Of a stretch of DNA of 64,000 nucleotides, positions 26,612 to 34,877 are shown piece after piece. The notes under the pieces were generated by a model. It did no database searches. It worked only from the letters and a program-made list of their open reading frames with translations, and was not told the origin of the DNA. Origin of the DNA: Microbacterium testaceum (GTDB lineage: Bacteria > Actinomycetota > Actinomycetes > Actinomycetales > Microbacteriaceae); assembly GCF_029761935.1 (NCBI RefSeq), contig NZ_CP121699.1:868001-932000 (forward strand). Reading direction: 5' to 3'. Within the stretch, counting starts at the first letter, position 1. Each line of letters opens with the position of its first letter. Made by a program: the position numbers and the translations under genes.

Positions 26612-27592
26612 ATGAGACGACTCACGCTGTCCCCCCTGCCCTCGCGCCGTCGCACCGCAGTCATCTGGCCCGCCGCCGTGGCGGGCACGATCGCCCTGAC
26701 CCTCACCGCCGAGCACGCCGCGCACGCCGCACCCCCGGAACCCGCGCTCACCTCTCTCCCGCCCGCTCCCCGCAGTCTCGGGATGCCGGTGCTCGCCGCC
26801 GTCACCGTGCCCACCACGTACACGGTCAAGGCGGGAGACACGGTGTGGGGCATCGCCCGCGCGCACGGTCTCGACACCGCCGCGGTCCTCGCGGCCAACG
26901 GCTTGGCATCCGATGCCGTCATCCGCCCCGGTCACGTCCTCGCCCTCACACCCGCGGCCGCGCCCGCTCCCCCGGCTCCCGCGGCCCCCGAGGCCGCGCC
27001 CCGCACGCACGAGGTGCGTCCCGGCGACACCGTCTCGGCGATCGCCCGCGCCAACGGCGTCTCGCTCGACGCCGTGCTGAGCGCGAACGGGCTCACGCGC
27101 GCCTCGATCATCTACCCCGGCGACGTCCTGCGCATCCCGGCGGACTCCCCCGCCCCCGCCGCCGTCGCCCCGGCGACGGCCCCGGGCCTCGACGCCGAGC
27201 AGTCCGACAACGCGCGCCTGATCATCCGCGTCGGACGCGAACTGGGCGTCTCGGATCGCGGCATCCTGATCGCCCTCGGCACCGCGATGCAGGAGTCGTG
27301 GCTGCGCAACCTCGACTGGGGTGACCGCGATTCGCTGGGCCTCTTCCAGCAGCGGCCCAGTACCGGGTGGGGCACTCCGGAGCAGATCCTCGACCGCGAA
27401 CGCTCGACGCGCGTGTTCTACGGCGGCGCGGCCGACCCCAACGGCACCGCCACCCGCGGACTCCTCGACATCCCCGGCTGGGACCAGCTCCCCTACGCCG
27501 ATGCCGCCCAGGCCGTGCAGATCTCGGCCTACCCCGACCGATACGCCCAATGGGAGCAGCCGGCCACCACGTGGCTCGCCGTTCTGGGGTGA
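26612..27592 (+). CDS. Secreted LysM protein with lysozyme-like C-terminal domain
   Basis: A 326-residue exported wall protein. The signal peptide covers about residues 1-39 (basic start, helix AAVAGTIALTLTAEH, cleavage near AHA). Two LysM repeats follow (about 69-112, TYTVKAGDTVWGIARAHG; about 131-175, THEVRPGDTVSAIARANG) separated by Ala/Pro linkers. The C-terminal domain (about 195-326) contains GTAMQESWLRNLDWGDRDSLGLFQQRPSxGWG, a pattern shared with actinobacterial lysozyme-like proteins, where the Glu of QES is the likely catalytic residue. It stands between the Rv2175c-like gene and pknL, where mycobacteria carry mptA nearby. Confidence 0.85.
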   Translation: MRRLTLSPLPSRRRTAVIWPAAVAGTIALTLTAEHAAHAAPPEPALTSLPPAPRSLGMPVLAAVTVPTTYTVKAGDTVWGIARAHGLDTAAVLAANGLASDAVIRPGHVLALTPAAAPAPPAPAAPEAAPRTHEVRPGDTVSAIARANGVSLDAVLSANGLTRASIIYPGDVLRIPADSPAPAAVAPATAPGLDAEQSDNARLIIRVGRELGVSDRGILIALGTAMQESWLRNLDWGDRDSLGLFQQRPSTGWGTPEQILDRERSTRVFYGGAADPNGTATRGLLDIPGWDQLPYADAAQAVQISAYPDRYAQWEQPATTWLAVLG

Positions 27593-27634
27593 GGTGAGGG
27601 TGAGCCGCTCCCCGGGCTCACAGGGGGCGCTCCG

Positions 27635-27640
27635 TAGACT
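27635..27640 (+). promoter_or_regulatory. -10 box TAGACT of pknL (leaderless)
   Basis: TAGACT, six bases, then the GTG of pknL. No ribosome binding site precedes the GTG. Confidence 0.55.
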
Positions 27641-27646
27641 CGACCT

Positions 27647-29599
27647 GTGAGCACGAGTCAGCAGGCAGACCCGCTGATCGGCCGTCTCGTCGACGGCCGA
27701 TACCGGGTTCGCGCGCGCATCGCGCGTGGCGGCATGGCGACCGTGTACGTGGCGACCGACCTCCGCCTCGAACGCCGGGTGGCGCTGAAAATCATGCACG
27801 GCCACCTCAGCGACGACACCGTGTTCCAGAGTCGGTTCATCCAAGAGGCCCGTTCGGCCGCGCGTCTGAGCGATCCGCACGTGGTGAACGTGTTCGACCA
27901 GGGCCAGGACGGCGAGATGGCCTACCTGGTCATGGAGTACCTCCCGGGCATCACGCTGCGCGAGCTGCTGCGCGAGCACCGGCGCCTCACGGTCGATCAG
28001 ACCCTCACCATCATGGATGCCATCCTCTCGGGGCTCGCCGCCGCGCACCGGGCCGGCATCGTCCACCGCGACGTGAAGCCCGAGAACGTCCTGCTCGCCG
28101 AGGACGGCCGCATCAAGATCGGCGACTTCGGCCTCGCCCGTGCGACGACGGCGAACACCGCGAGCGGGGCGCAGCTCATGGGCACGATCGCCTACCTCGC
28201 CCCCGAGCTGGTCACGCGCGGCACCGCCGACGCGCGCAGCGACATCTATTCGCTCGGGATCATGCTCTACGAGATGCTCGTCGGCGAGCAGCCCTACAAG
28301 GGCGAGCAGCCGATGCAGATCGCCTATCAGCACGCCACCGACTCCGTGCCCCGCCCGAGCGCGAAGAACCCCGGGGTCCCCGAGCAGCTCGACGAGCTCG
28401 TACTCTGGTCGACCGAGCGGGAGCCGGGTGACCGCCCGCTCGACGCGGCCGCGATGCTCGAGCGCCTCCGCGCCATCGAGAAGGAGCTCGGGCTCGCCCC
28501 CCAGGTCGCGCGCGCCGTGGCCGTGGGCACCACGAGTCCCGCGACGGCCGCCGAGTCGCGCGAGCTGACGAAGGTGCTGCCGCAGACGGCATCCCTCCCC
28601 TCCGCCACCATCGATGAGCCCGACAATGCGGCGCGGCTGCGCACCCGCACGCGGCGACGGACGACCAGGGGCGCGTGGCTCCTCGTCCTCGTGCTGCTGC
28701 TCGCCGGTGGAGCCGGGTTCACGGGCTGGTACTTCGGCTCCGGTCCGGGTTCGCTCGTCGCGGTCCCCGACGTGTCGGGCCGCAGCTTCGCCGACGCCGA
28801 GGCCCTCCTCACGCAGCAGCAGCTGCAGGCTCAGGCGCAAGAGGTCAACGACCGCGAGATCCCCTCGGGCACGACCGTGGGCTCCGATCCCGCGCCCGGC
28901 GAGCGTCTCGACAAAGAGACGGTGGTGACCGTCTTCGTCTCGATCGGGCCGGCCACCCACCAGATCCCCGCCCTCGCGGGCAAGAGCGCCGACGAGGTGC
29001 GCGCGATCCTCGAGCAGGCCTTCGTCGGGGTCGCGGGCGACCCCGAGCGGCAATTCGCGGACCCGGCCGACGGAACGGTGCTGGGCGCCTCGGTGATCCC
29101 CCGCTCCGGCGGCAACGCCATCGACTGCACCCAGGGCTGCACGGTGTACGAGGGCGACGCCGCGTCGCTCGTCGTCTCGCTCGGTCCCATCCCCGACGTC
29201 ACCGGCGACTCGCGTTCGCAGGCCGCGCGCGCCCTCGACGGGGTCGGGCTCAAGACCGCGGTGACCGAGGAGTACAGCAACTCCGTGGCATCCGGCAACG
29301 TGATCGCCATGGGCCAGCGCGACGGGGGCGGCAACTGGCGCCCCGGCGACACCGTGCCCCTGCGCGTGTCGATCGGCCCGAAGCCCGTCGAGATCCCCGG
29401 CAACGTCGTGGGGATGTCGATTCGGGATGCCGTGAAGACCCTCGAAGCGCTCGGCTTCGAGGTGAACGCGGGCATCGACGACGGCACCCTGCCCCTCGGG
29501 TTCAAGTACTGGGACATCTACAAGGTGCGCGCCACGAACCCCAAGGCCGGCACGACGGCCCCGCAGGGCTCGACCATCACGCTGACGCCGACGCTGTAG
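27647..29599 (+). CDS. pknL: Ser/Thr protein kinase with four PASTA domains
   Basis: Eukaryotic-type membrane kinase that couples wall status to intracellular phosphorylation. The kinase domain covers about residues 18-280: glycine loop ARGGMATVY (26-34), catalytic Lys48 in VALKI, HRDVKPEN (140-147) with catalytic Asp142, DFG at 160-162. A juxtamembrane segment, one helix (about 343-365) and four extracellular PASTA repeats follow (starting near VAVPDVSGRS, HQIPALAGKS, GPIPDVTGDS and VEIPGNVVGMS). It is placed as PknL because Rv2175c and aroG homologues flank it. Likely substrates include the Rv2175c-like protein. 650 residues. Confidence 0.93.
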   Translation: MSTSQQADPLIGRLVDGRYRVRARIARGGMATVYVATDLRLERRVALKIMHGHLSDDTVFQSRFIQEARSAARLSDPHVVNVFDQGQDGEMAYLVMEYLPGITLRELLREHRRLTVDQTLTIMDAILSGLAAAHRAGIVHRDVKPENVLLAEDGRIKIGDFGLARATTANTASGAQLMGTIAYLAPELVTRGTADARSDIYSLGIMLYEMLVGEQPYKGEQPMQIAYQHATDSVPRPSAKNPGVPEQLDELVLWSTEREPGDRPLDAAAMLERLRAIEKELGLAPQVARAVAVGTTSPATAAESRELTKVLPQTASLPSATIDEPDNAARLRTRTRRRTTRGAWLLVLVLLLAGGAGFTGWYFGSGPGSLVAVPDVSGRSFADAEALLTQQQLQAQAQEVNDREIPSGTTVGSDPAPGERLDKETVVTVFVSIGPATHQIPALAGKSADEVRAILEQAFVGVAGDPERQFADPADGTVLGASVIPRSGGNAIDCTQGCTVYEGDAASLVVSLGPIPDVTGDSRSQAARALDGVGLKTAVTEEYSNSVASGNVIAMGQRDGGGNWRPGDTVPLRVSIGPKPVEIPGNVVGMSIRDAVKTLEALGFEVNAGIDDGTLPLGFKYWDIYKVRATNPKAGTTAPQGSTITLTPTL

Positions 29600-29657
29600 C
29601 GCGAGATCGCGGAGCGGAGAGAGCTTCCCCGACCGCGCCGACGGCATCCTGAAACGA

Positions 29658-29690
29658 CGACGCCCCCGACCGCAGCGGTCGGGGGCGTCG
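29658..29690. terminator. Bidirectional terminator between pknL and aroG
   Basis: A perfect 15-bp stem (arms 29658-29672 and 29676-29690, core CGCCCCCGACC) with a 3-base loop lies between the two convergent genes. Confidence 0.8.
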
Positions 29691-29704
29691 ATCCGTCGAG
29701 AGGG

Positions 29705-31042
29705 TCAGCGGTTCTCGAGCTCCTCGGCCACGAGGAACGCCAGTTCGAGGCTCTGACGGTGGTTCAGACGCGGGTCGCACAGGCTCTCGTAGCGGGTCGC
29801 GAGGGTGGCCTCGTCGATCATCTCGGAGCCGCCCAGGCACTCGGTCACGTCGTCGCCGGTGAGTTCGACGTGGATGCCGCCGGGGTGCGTGCCCACCGAG
29901 CGGTGCGCCTCGAAGAAGCCGCGCACCTCGTCGACCACGTCGTCGAAGCGACGGGTCTTGTAGCCGGTGGGCGTGGTGATGCCGTTGCCGTGCATCGGGT
30001 CGGTGACCCAGAGCGGCGTGGCACCCGAGTCGCGGACGGCCTCGAGCAGCGGGGGCAGCGCGTCGCGGATCTTGCCCGCTCCCATGCGCGTGATGAAGGT
30101 CAGTCGACCCGGCTCGCGCTCGGGGTCGAGCTTGTCGATGAGCGCCAGCGCCGTCTCGGCCGTCGTGGTGGGACCGAGCTTCACGCCGATGGGGTTGCGG
30201 ATCTTCGAGAAGTAGTCGACGTGCGCGCCGTCGAGCTCGCGCGTGCGCTCACCGATCCACTGGAAGTGCGAGGACGTGTTGTACGGCTGTCCCGTGCGCG
30301 AGTCGATCCGCGTCATGGGGCGCTCGTAGTCCATGAGCAGACCCTCGTGGCCCGTGTAGAACTCGACGCGCGTCAGCTCGTCGAAGTCGGCGCCGGCGGC
30401 CTCCATGAACTTGATGGCGCGGTCGATCTCGGTCGCCATCGACTCGTACGCCTGGTTTGCGGGCGTGCTCGCGAACCCCTTGTTCCAGCTGTGCACCTCG
30501 CGCAGGTCGGCGAAGCCCCCCTGAGTGAAGGCGCGGATGAGGTTCAGGGTCGACGCGGCCGTGTGGTAGCCCTTGAGCAGACGCGCGGGGTCGGCCTTGC
30601 GCGACTCCTCGGTGAAGTCGTAGCCGTTGACGATGTCGCCGCGGTACGCCGGGAGCGTCACGTCGCCGCGCGTCTCGACGTCGCTCGAGCGGGGCTTGGC
30701 GAACTGGCCCGCCATACGGCCCATCTTGACCACCGGCATCGAGGCGCCGTAGGTGAGGACGACGGCCATCTGCAGGACCGTCTTGATGCGGTTGCGGATC
30801 TGCTCGGCGGTCGCGCCGGCGAACGTCTCGGCGCAGTCACCGCCCTGCAGGAGGAACGCCTGGCCGGCGGCGGCACGCGCGAGGCGGTCGCGGAGGATGT
30901 CGACCTCACCGGCGAACACCAGCGGAGGAAGGGTCGCCAATTCTGCGGATGCCGCGGCCACTGCGGCCTCGTCATACCACTGGGGCTGCTGCTTGATGGG
31001 CAGGGTTCGCCAGTGGTCGAGGTCGTGGAGCTGCTGATTCAC
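29705..31042 (-). CDS. aroG: Class II DAHP synthase
   Basis: Condenses phosphoenolpyruvate and erythrose 4-phosphate to DAHP, the entry step of the shikimate pathway. Class II (plant/mycobacterial) hallmarks are LQGGDCAETFAG (about 64-75), KMGRMAGQFAKPRS (about 105-118), YTGHEGLLMDYE and DPMHGNG with FFEAHRSVGTHPGGIHVELTG. At 445 residues it is full length. The GTG at 31040-31042 is preceded by TAGACT at 6-base spacing and lacks a Shine-Dalgarno sequence; the -10 box overlaps the plsC stop codon. Confidence 0.97.
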   Translation of the reverse strand: MNQQLHDLDHWRTLPIKQQPQWYDEAAVAAASAELATLPPLVFAGEVDILRDRLARAAAGQAFLLQGGDCAETFAGATAEQIRNRIKTVLQMAVVLTYGASMPVVKMGRMAGQFAKPRSSDVETRGDVTLPAYRGDIVNGYDFTEESRKADPARLLKGYHTAASTLNLIRAFTQGGFADLREVHSWNKGFASTPANQAYESMATEIDRAIKFMEAAGADFDELTRVEFYTGHEGLLMDYERPMTRIDSRTGQPYNTSSHFQWIGERTRELDGAHVDYFSKIRNPIGVKLGPTTTAETALALIDKLDPEREPGRLTFITRMGAGKIRDALPPLLEAVRDSGATPLWVTDPMHGNGITTPTGYKTRRFDDVVDEVRGFFEAHRSVGTHPGGIHVELTGDDVTECLGGSEMIDEATLATRYESLCDPRLNHRQSLELAFLVAEELENR

Positions 31043-31048
31043 CCCTGA

Positions 31049-31054
31049 AGTCTA
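31049..31054 (-). promoter_or_regulatory. -10 box TAGACT of aroG overlapping the plsC stop
   Basis: On the minus strand TAGACT is followed by six bases and the aroG GTG. Its first three bases are the TAG stop codon of plsC. Confidence 0.55.
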
Positions 31055-31765
31055 GTGGCGGGACACCGGCGCCTTCGCCGCCTGTGACGTGGCGAGGCGG
31101 TCCTTCACGGTCGAGGCGTAGACGTCTTCGTAGCGCTGCTCACCGAGGCGCTGGAGGGCCACCATGATCTCGTCGGTCACCGAGCGGAGCACGTAGCGGT
31201 CGCCCTCCATGCCCTCGAACCGCGAGAAGTCGAGGGGCTCGCCGATGACGATGCCCACGCGCCCCACGCGGGGCAGACGCTGGCCGATCGGCATGACGGC
31301 GCCCGTGTCGACCATGACCACCGGCACGACCGGAACGCGCGCCTCGAGCGCCATGCGCGCGATACCCGTGCGGCCCCGGTAGAGGGTGCCGTCGGGGCTG
31401 CGGGTCCCCTCGGGGTAGATGCCGAGCAGTTCTCCGCGACCGAGCACACCGAGGCCGGTGTTCAGCGAAGCCTCGGAGGCCTTGCCGCCCGACCGGTCGA
31501 TGGGCAGCTGACCCGTCGCCGTGAAGAACATGCGGGTGGCCCAGCCTTTGATGCCCTTGCCGGTGAAGTAATCGCTCTTGGCGAGGAACGCCATGCGGCG
31601 GTCGATCATGAGCGGGAGGAAGATCGAGTCCGAGAACGACAGGTGGTTGCTCGCCAGGATCGCCGCCCCCTCGACGGGGATGTTGCGCCGGCCCACCATC
31701 CACGGACGGAACACGGCCTTGATGACCGGTCCGATGACCACGTATTTCATGAGCCAGTAGAACAA
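31052..31765 (-). CDS. plsC: 1-acyl-glycerol-3-phosphate acyltransferase family protein
   Basis: Membrane-associated acyltransferase of phospholipid synthesis, probably acylating lysophosphatidic acid. NHLSFSDS (about 40-47) is the NHxxxxD catalytic motif, YPEGTRSPDGTLYRGRTG (about 117-134) is the substrate block, and VVPVVMVDTGAVMPIG follows. 237 residues. The best start is TTG at 31763-31765, with GGAAGGAG about ten bases upstream and the glk stop two bases away; an ATG five codons later is the alternative. Likely cotranscribed with glk. Confidence 0.9.
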   Translation of the reverse strand: MFYWLMKYVVIGPVIKAVFRPWMVGRRNIPVEGAAILASNHLSFSDSIFLPLMIDRRMAFLAKSDYFTGKGIKGWATRMFFTATGQLPIDRSGGKASEASLNTGLGVLGRGELLGIYPEGTRSPDGTLYRGRTGIARMALEARVPVVPVVMVDTGAVMPIGQRLPRVGRVGIVIGEPLDFSRFEGMEGDRYVLRSVTDEIMVALQRLGEQRYEDVYASTVKDRLATSQAAKAPVSRH

Positions 31766-31767
31766 CG

Positions 31768-32703
31768 TCAGCGCTCCTTCCCGGCGAGGTCAGCAACCCC
31801 GATGAGACCGGCGTCGTTGCCCAGACGTGCGATCGCGAATTCGGCGACCGGACGTTCACCGTACCCCGGGAGCGAGGTCTCGTACGCGAGCTTCACCGGC
31901 TCCAGCAGGTCGGCGCCGAGCTGCGCCACTCCCCCGCCGATCACGAAGACCTCGGGGTCGAGCACGGCCTGGAAGCCGCCGCACGCCTCGCCGAGGGCCG
32001 TGGCCACGCGACGCAGGGCCTCGACGGCGCCCGGGTCGCCCGCGAGCACGAGGCGCGACACCGCGGGGCCGGGGATCGCACCACGCTCCTCGCGCACCGC
32101 GGCCAGGGCCGCACCGATGCCGCCCTCGTCCGCGATGGCGTTCGCCTCACGCTGCAGGGCACGACCAGAGGCGTACTGCTCGAGGCATCCGTTCTGTCCG
32201 CACCCGCACGGGTGCCCGCCGCGTACGAAGCGCATGTGTCCCAGTTCGGCGCCGATGCCGTGACCCCCGCGGAAGAGCTCGCCGTCGGTGACGACCGCGC
32301 CGCCGACGCCCGTGCCCATCGTCAGCATGACCATGTCGCGCACGCCCTGGCCCGCACCGAAGCGGTACTCGCCCCACCCGGCGGCGTTCGCGTCGTTCTC
32401 GATCGTGACCGGGGCGTTCAAGCGCTGCTCGAGGCGGGCGCGCAGGGGCTCGTCGCGCCAGTCGATGTTGGGGGCGTAGATGACGGTGCTGCGGTCGCGG
32501 CTGATGAAGCCGGCCGCGGCCACCCCGATCGCGTGGATCTCGTGCGCACGGCGCAGGTGATCGGCCATGTCGACCACGGCGTCCACCAGGGCTGCGGGGT
32601 CGATGGGGGTGTCGACGCGGAGCTTCTCGATGATGGTGCCGTCGTCGTCGACGACGCCCCCCGCGATCTTCGTGCCCCCGATGTCGATGCCGACGTTGCG
32701 CAC
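31768..32703 (-). CDS. glk: ROK-family glucokinase
   Basis: Phosphorylates glucose (ATP- or polyphosphate-dependent) in the cytoplasm. The nucleotide-binding start VGIDIGGTKIAGGVV, the second phosphate motif MTMGTGVGGAVV, GHMRFV and the ROK zinc motif CGCGQNGCLEQYASG (about 165-179) are all present. With 311 residues and no N-terminal helix-turn-helix it is a kinase rather than a ROK repressor. The GTG at 32701-32703 has AAGGGAG 6 bases upstream. The leader of about 40 bases contains a hairpin. Divergent from fadD. Confidence 0.93.
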   Translation of the reverse strand: MRNVGIDIGGTKIAGGVVDDDGTIIEKLRVDTPIDPAALVDAVVDMADHLRRAHEIHAIGVAAAGFISRDRSTVIYAPNIDWRDEPLRARLEQRLNAPVTIENDANAAGWGEYRFGAGQGVRDMVMLTMGTGVGGAVVTDGELFRGGHGIGAELGHMRFVRGGHPCGCGQNGCLEQYASGRALQREANAIADEGGIGAALAAVREERGAIPGPAVSRLVLAGDPGAVEALRRVATALGEACGGFQAVLDPEVFVIGGGVAQLGADLLEPVKLAYETSLPGYGERPVAEFAIARLGNDAGLIGVADLAGKER

Positions 32704-32713
32704 CGCGCTCCCT

Positions 32714-32742
32714 TCCGGGCCGACCGTGCGGCTCGGCCCGGA
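32714..32742 (-). promoter_or_regulatory. Hairpin in the glk leader
   Basis: TCCGGGCCGA (32714-32723) and TCGGCCCGGA (32733-32742) form a perfect 10-bp stem with a 9-base loop, between the TAGACT -10 box at 32745-32750 and the glk ribosome site. It slightly overlaps the purine run used as ribosome site, so it could affect translation, or it could be an operator. Confidence 0.4.
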
Positions 32743-32744
32743 GA

Positions 32745-32750
32745 AGTCTA
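32745..32750 (-). promoter_or_regulatory. -10 box TAGACT of glk
   Basis: TAGACT on the minus strand, about 42 bases before the GTG; gives a short leader with the hairpin at 32714-32742. Confidence 0.45.
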
Positions 32751-32811
32751 GCCATGCCGCGCGACCGGCGCCGGAGAGCGGTGATCCCCGGGGGCCCGGC
32801 ATCCATGCTTA

Positions 32812-32817
32812 TAGACT
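32812..32817 (+). promoter_or_regulatory. -10 box TAGACT of fadD
   Basis: TAGACT inside TTATAGACTCGAC, 43 bases before the GTG, which has its own AAAGGAG site. A normal, leadered promoter that diverges from the glk promoter 60 bases away. Confidence 0.5.
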
Positions 32818-32860
32818 CGACGGACCCGCTCGACGTTCTTCCGGTGCCAAAGGAGTTGCC

Positions 32861-34687
32861 GTGATCCAGTTCGATCAACCCGCCCTCGTCCCCGCAGACC
32901 CCGACGCGAATGCGTCGGACCTGCTCGCCGACCGCGTCCGCGCCACCCCCGACCGTCCGCTGTTCGCGGTGCCCGACCGCGACGGGTGGCGCGACATCAC
33001 CGCCGCCGAGTTCGAGAAGCAGGTCATCGCCCTCGCGAAGGGCTTCGTCGCGGCCGGCATCCAGCCCGGCGAGAAGGTCGGGTTCATCGCCCGCACCACC
33101 TACGACTGGACCCTGGTGGACTTCGCCCTCTTCTATGCCGGCGCGGTCATGGTCCCGGTGTACGAGACGAGCTCGGCCTCGCAGATCTCGTGGATCCTCT
33201 CGGACTCCGGCGCGATCGCCGTGGTCGTGGAATCGCCGGAGCACGGCGAGCGTCTCGACGAGGTCCGCAGCGACCTCCCCCTCGTCCGCGAGGTCTGGGC
33301 GATGCACTCCGGCGCCCTCGACACCCTCGTCGCCAACGGCACGCACATCACCGACGAAGAGATCGAGCGCCGTCGTCACCTCGCCAAGGCCTCGGACATC
33401 GCGACGCTCATCTACACCTCGGGCTCGACGGGTCGCCCGAAGGGTTGCGTCCTCGTCCACAGCAACTTCGTCGAGCTGGCCCGCAACTCCGCCAAGTCGC
33501 TGCACGAGGTCGTCGAGACCCCGGGCGCCTCCACCCTTCTCTTCATCACCACGGCGCACGTGTTCGCCCGCTTCATCTCGCTGCTCAACGTCCACGCGGG
33601 CGTGAAGACGGGCCACCAGCCCGAGACGAAGCAGCTCCTTCCCGCGCTCGGGAGCTTCCGCCCCACCTTCCTCCTCGCGGTCCCCCGCGTCTTCGAGAAG
33701 GTCTACAACTCGGCCGAGCAGAAGGCCGAGGCCGGCGGTAAAGGCAAGATCTTCCGCGCCGCCGCCGACGCCGCAATCGAGCACTCGCAGCGCCTGCAGG
33801 ACGGCAAATCGATCCCCCTGCTGCTGAAGATCAAGTTCGCCCTCTTCGACAAGTTGGTGTACTCCAAGCTCCGGGATGCCATGGGCGGGAACATCGTCTA
33901 CGCGGTGTCGGGATCGGCCCCTCTCGGCCCCCGCCTGGGACACTTCTTCCGCAGCCTCGGCGTCGTGATCCTCGAGGGCTACGGCCTCACCGAGACCACA
34001 GCCCCGGCCACGGTCAACCTCGCCACGAAGTCGAAGATCGGCACCGTCGGTCCGGTTCTGCCGGGTGTCGGCATCCGTCTCGCGGATGACGGCGAGATCC
34101 AGGTGCGCGGCATCAACGTGTTCCGCGAGTACTGGCAGAACCCCGAGGCCACCGCCGAGGCGTTCGACGGCGAGTGGTTCAAGACCGGCGACATCGGCGC
34201 CTTCGACGGCGACGGCTTCCTCGCGATCACCGGCCGCAAGAAGGAGATCATCGTGACCGCGGGCGGCAAGAACGTCGCCCCCGCGGCCCTCGAGGACCCG
34301 ATCCGCGCCAACCCGATCGTCGGTCAGGTCGTCGTGGTGGGTGACCACAAGCCGTTCATCGCGGCCCTCGTCACCCTCGACTCCGAGATGCTGCCGACCT
34401 GGCTGGCCAACAACGGCCTGCCCGCCGACATGCCGCTCGCCGAGGCGGCCGAGAACGAGAAGGTGCGGGCCGAGGTGCAGGGCGCCATCGACCGCGCGAA
34501 CACGCGGGTCTCTCGCGCGGAGTCCATCCGCAAGTTCACGATCCTGCCGACCGAGTGGACCGAGGCCAGCGGCCACCTCACCCCGAAGATGAGCATCAAG
34601 CGCAACGTGATCGTGGCGGACTTCGCCGACGCGATCGAGGACATCTACGCGGTGCCCGTCAACACGACCAACGTGTCGCTTCCCTGA
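32861..34687 (+). CDS. fadD: Long-chain acyl-CoA synthetase (FadD15-type)
   Basis: AMP-forming enzyme that activates fatty acids to acyl-CoA. The P-loop LIYTSGSTGRPKGCVL lies near residues 184-199, the ANL motif EGYGLTETTAPATVN near 370-384, and the hinge block FKTGDIGAFDGDGFLAITGRKKEIIVTAGGKN near 442-473. 608 residues, as for mycobacterial FadD15, which is also near aroG and plsC. The GTG at 32861-32863 is fixed by AAAGGAG 6 bases upstream; the longer open frame reads back through the divergent glk gene and is rejected. Confidence 0.95.
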   Translation: MIQFDQPALVPADPDANASDLLADRVRATPDRPLFAVPDRDGWRDITAAEFEKQVIALAKGFVAAGIQPGEKVGFIARTTYDWTLVDFALFYAGAVMVPVYETSSASQISWILSDSGAIAVVVESPEHGERLDEVRSDLPLVREVWAMHSGALDTLVANGTHITDEEIERRRHLAKASDIATLIYTSGSTGRPKGCVLVHSNFVELARNSAKSLHEVVETPGASTLLFITTAHVFARFISLLNVHAGVKTGHQPETKQLLPALGSFRPTFLLAVPRVFEKVYNSAEQKAEAGGKGKIFRAAADAAIEHSQRLQDGKSIPLLLKIKFALFDKLVYSKLRDAMGGNIVYAVSGSAPLGPRLGHFFRSLGVVILEGYGLTETTAPATVNLATKSKIGTVGPVLPGVGIRLADDGEIQVRGINVFREYWQNPEATAEAFDGEWFKTGDIGAFDGDGFLAITGRKKEIIVTAGGKNVAPAALEDPIRANPIVGQVVVVGDHKPFIAALVTLDSEMLPTWLANNGLPADMPLAEAAENEKVRAEVQGAIDRANTRVSRAESIRKFTILPTEWTEASGHLTPKMSIKRNVIVADFADAIEDIYAVPVNTTNVSLP

Positions 34688-34702
34688 GGCGGGCGACGAT
34701 GA

Positions 34703-34731
34703 CGGCCCGGTCCCCTCACGGGGCCGGGCCG
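34703..34731 (+). terminator. Terminator of fadD
   Basis: CGGCCCGGTCCCC and GGGGCCGGGCCG pair over 12 positions with one bulged T and a 4-base loop, followed by TTTC, 16 bases after the stop. Confidence 0.8.
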
Positions 34732-34741
34732 TTTCGCGTCG

Positions 34742-34819
34742 GGAACAGGAGATGTCACGGAGACAGGACGATCCGCCTCGAATCGACCTGTCCTCGTCGC
34801 CCCGGCCTGTTCTCGTGAC
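34742..34819. repeat. Dispersed interlocked inverted-repeat element, copy 2
   Basis: It aligns with the element at 13731-13811: the left half shares GAACAGG, ATGTCACGG and ACAG at the same spacing, and the right half shares CCTG and CCTGTTC(C/T)CGTGAC. The outer arms GTCACGGAGACAGG (34754-34767) and CCTGTTCTCGTGAC (34806-34819) pair at 11 of 14 positions. It lies between the convergent terminators of fadD and def. Confidence 0.7.
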
Positions 34820-34837
34820 CAGCGCGGGCAGACGAAA

Positions 34838-34861
34838 GGCCCGGATGCCGGCATCCGGGCC
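34838..34861 (-). terminator. Terminator of def, built from GGATGCC
   Basis: A perfect 24-base palindrome (GGCCCGGATGCC and its complement) 16 bases beyond the def stop; TTTCG follows on the minus strand. Confidence 0.7.
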
Positions 34862-34877
34862 CTCCTGCAGGATCAGG

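Noticed and set aside
26468-29647. 1059-codon open frame on the minus strand
   Set aside because: Antisense to the LysM gene and pknL; low-complexity Gly/Arg/Asp composition without motifs.
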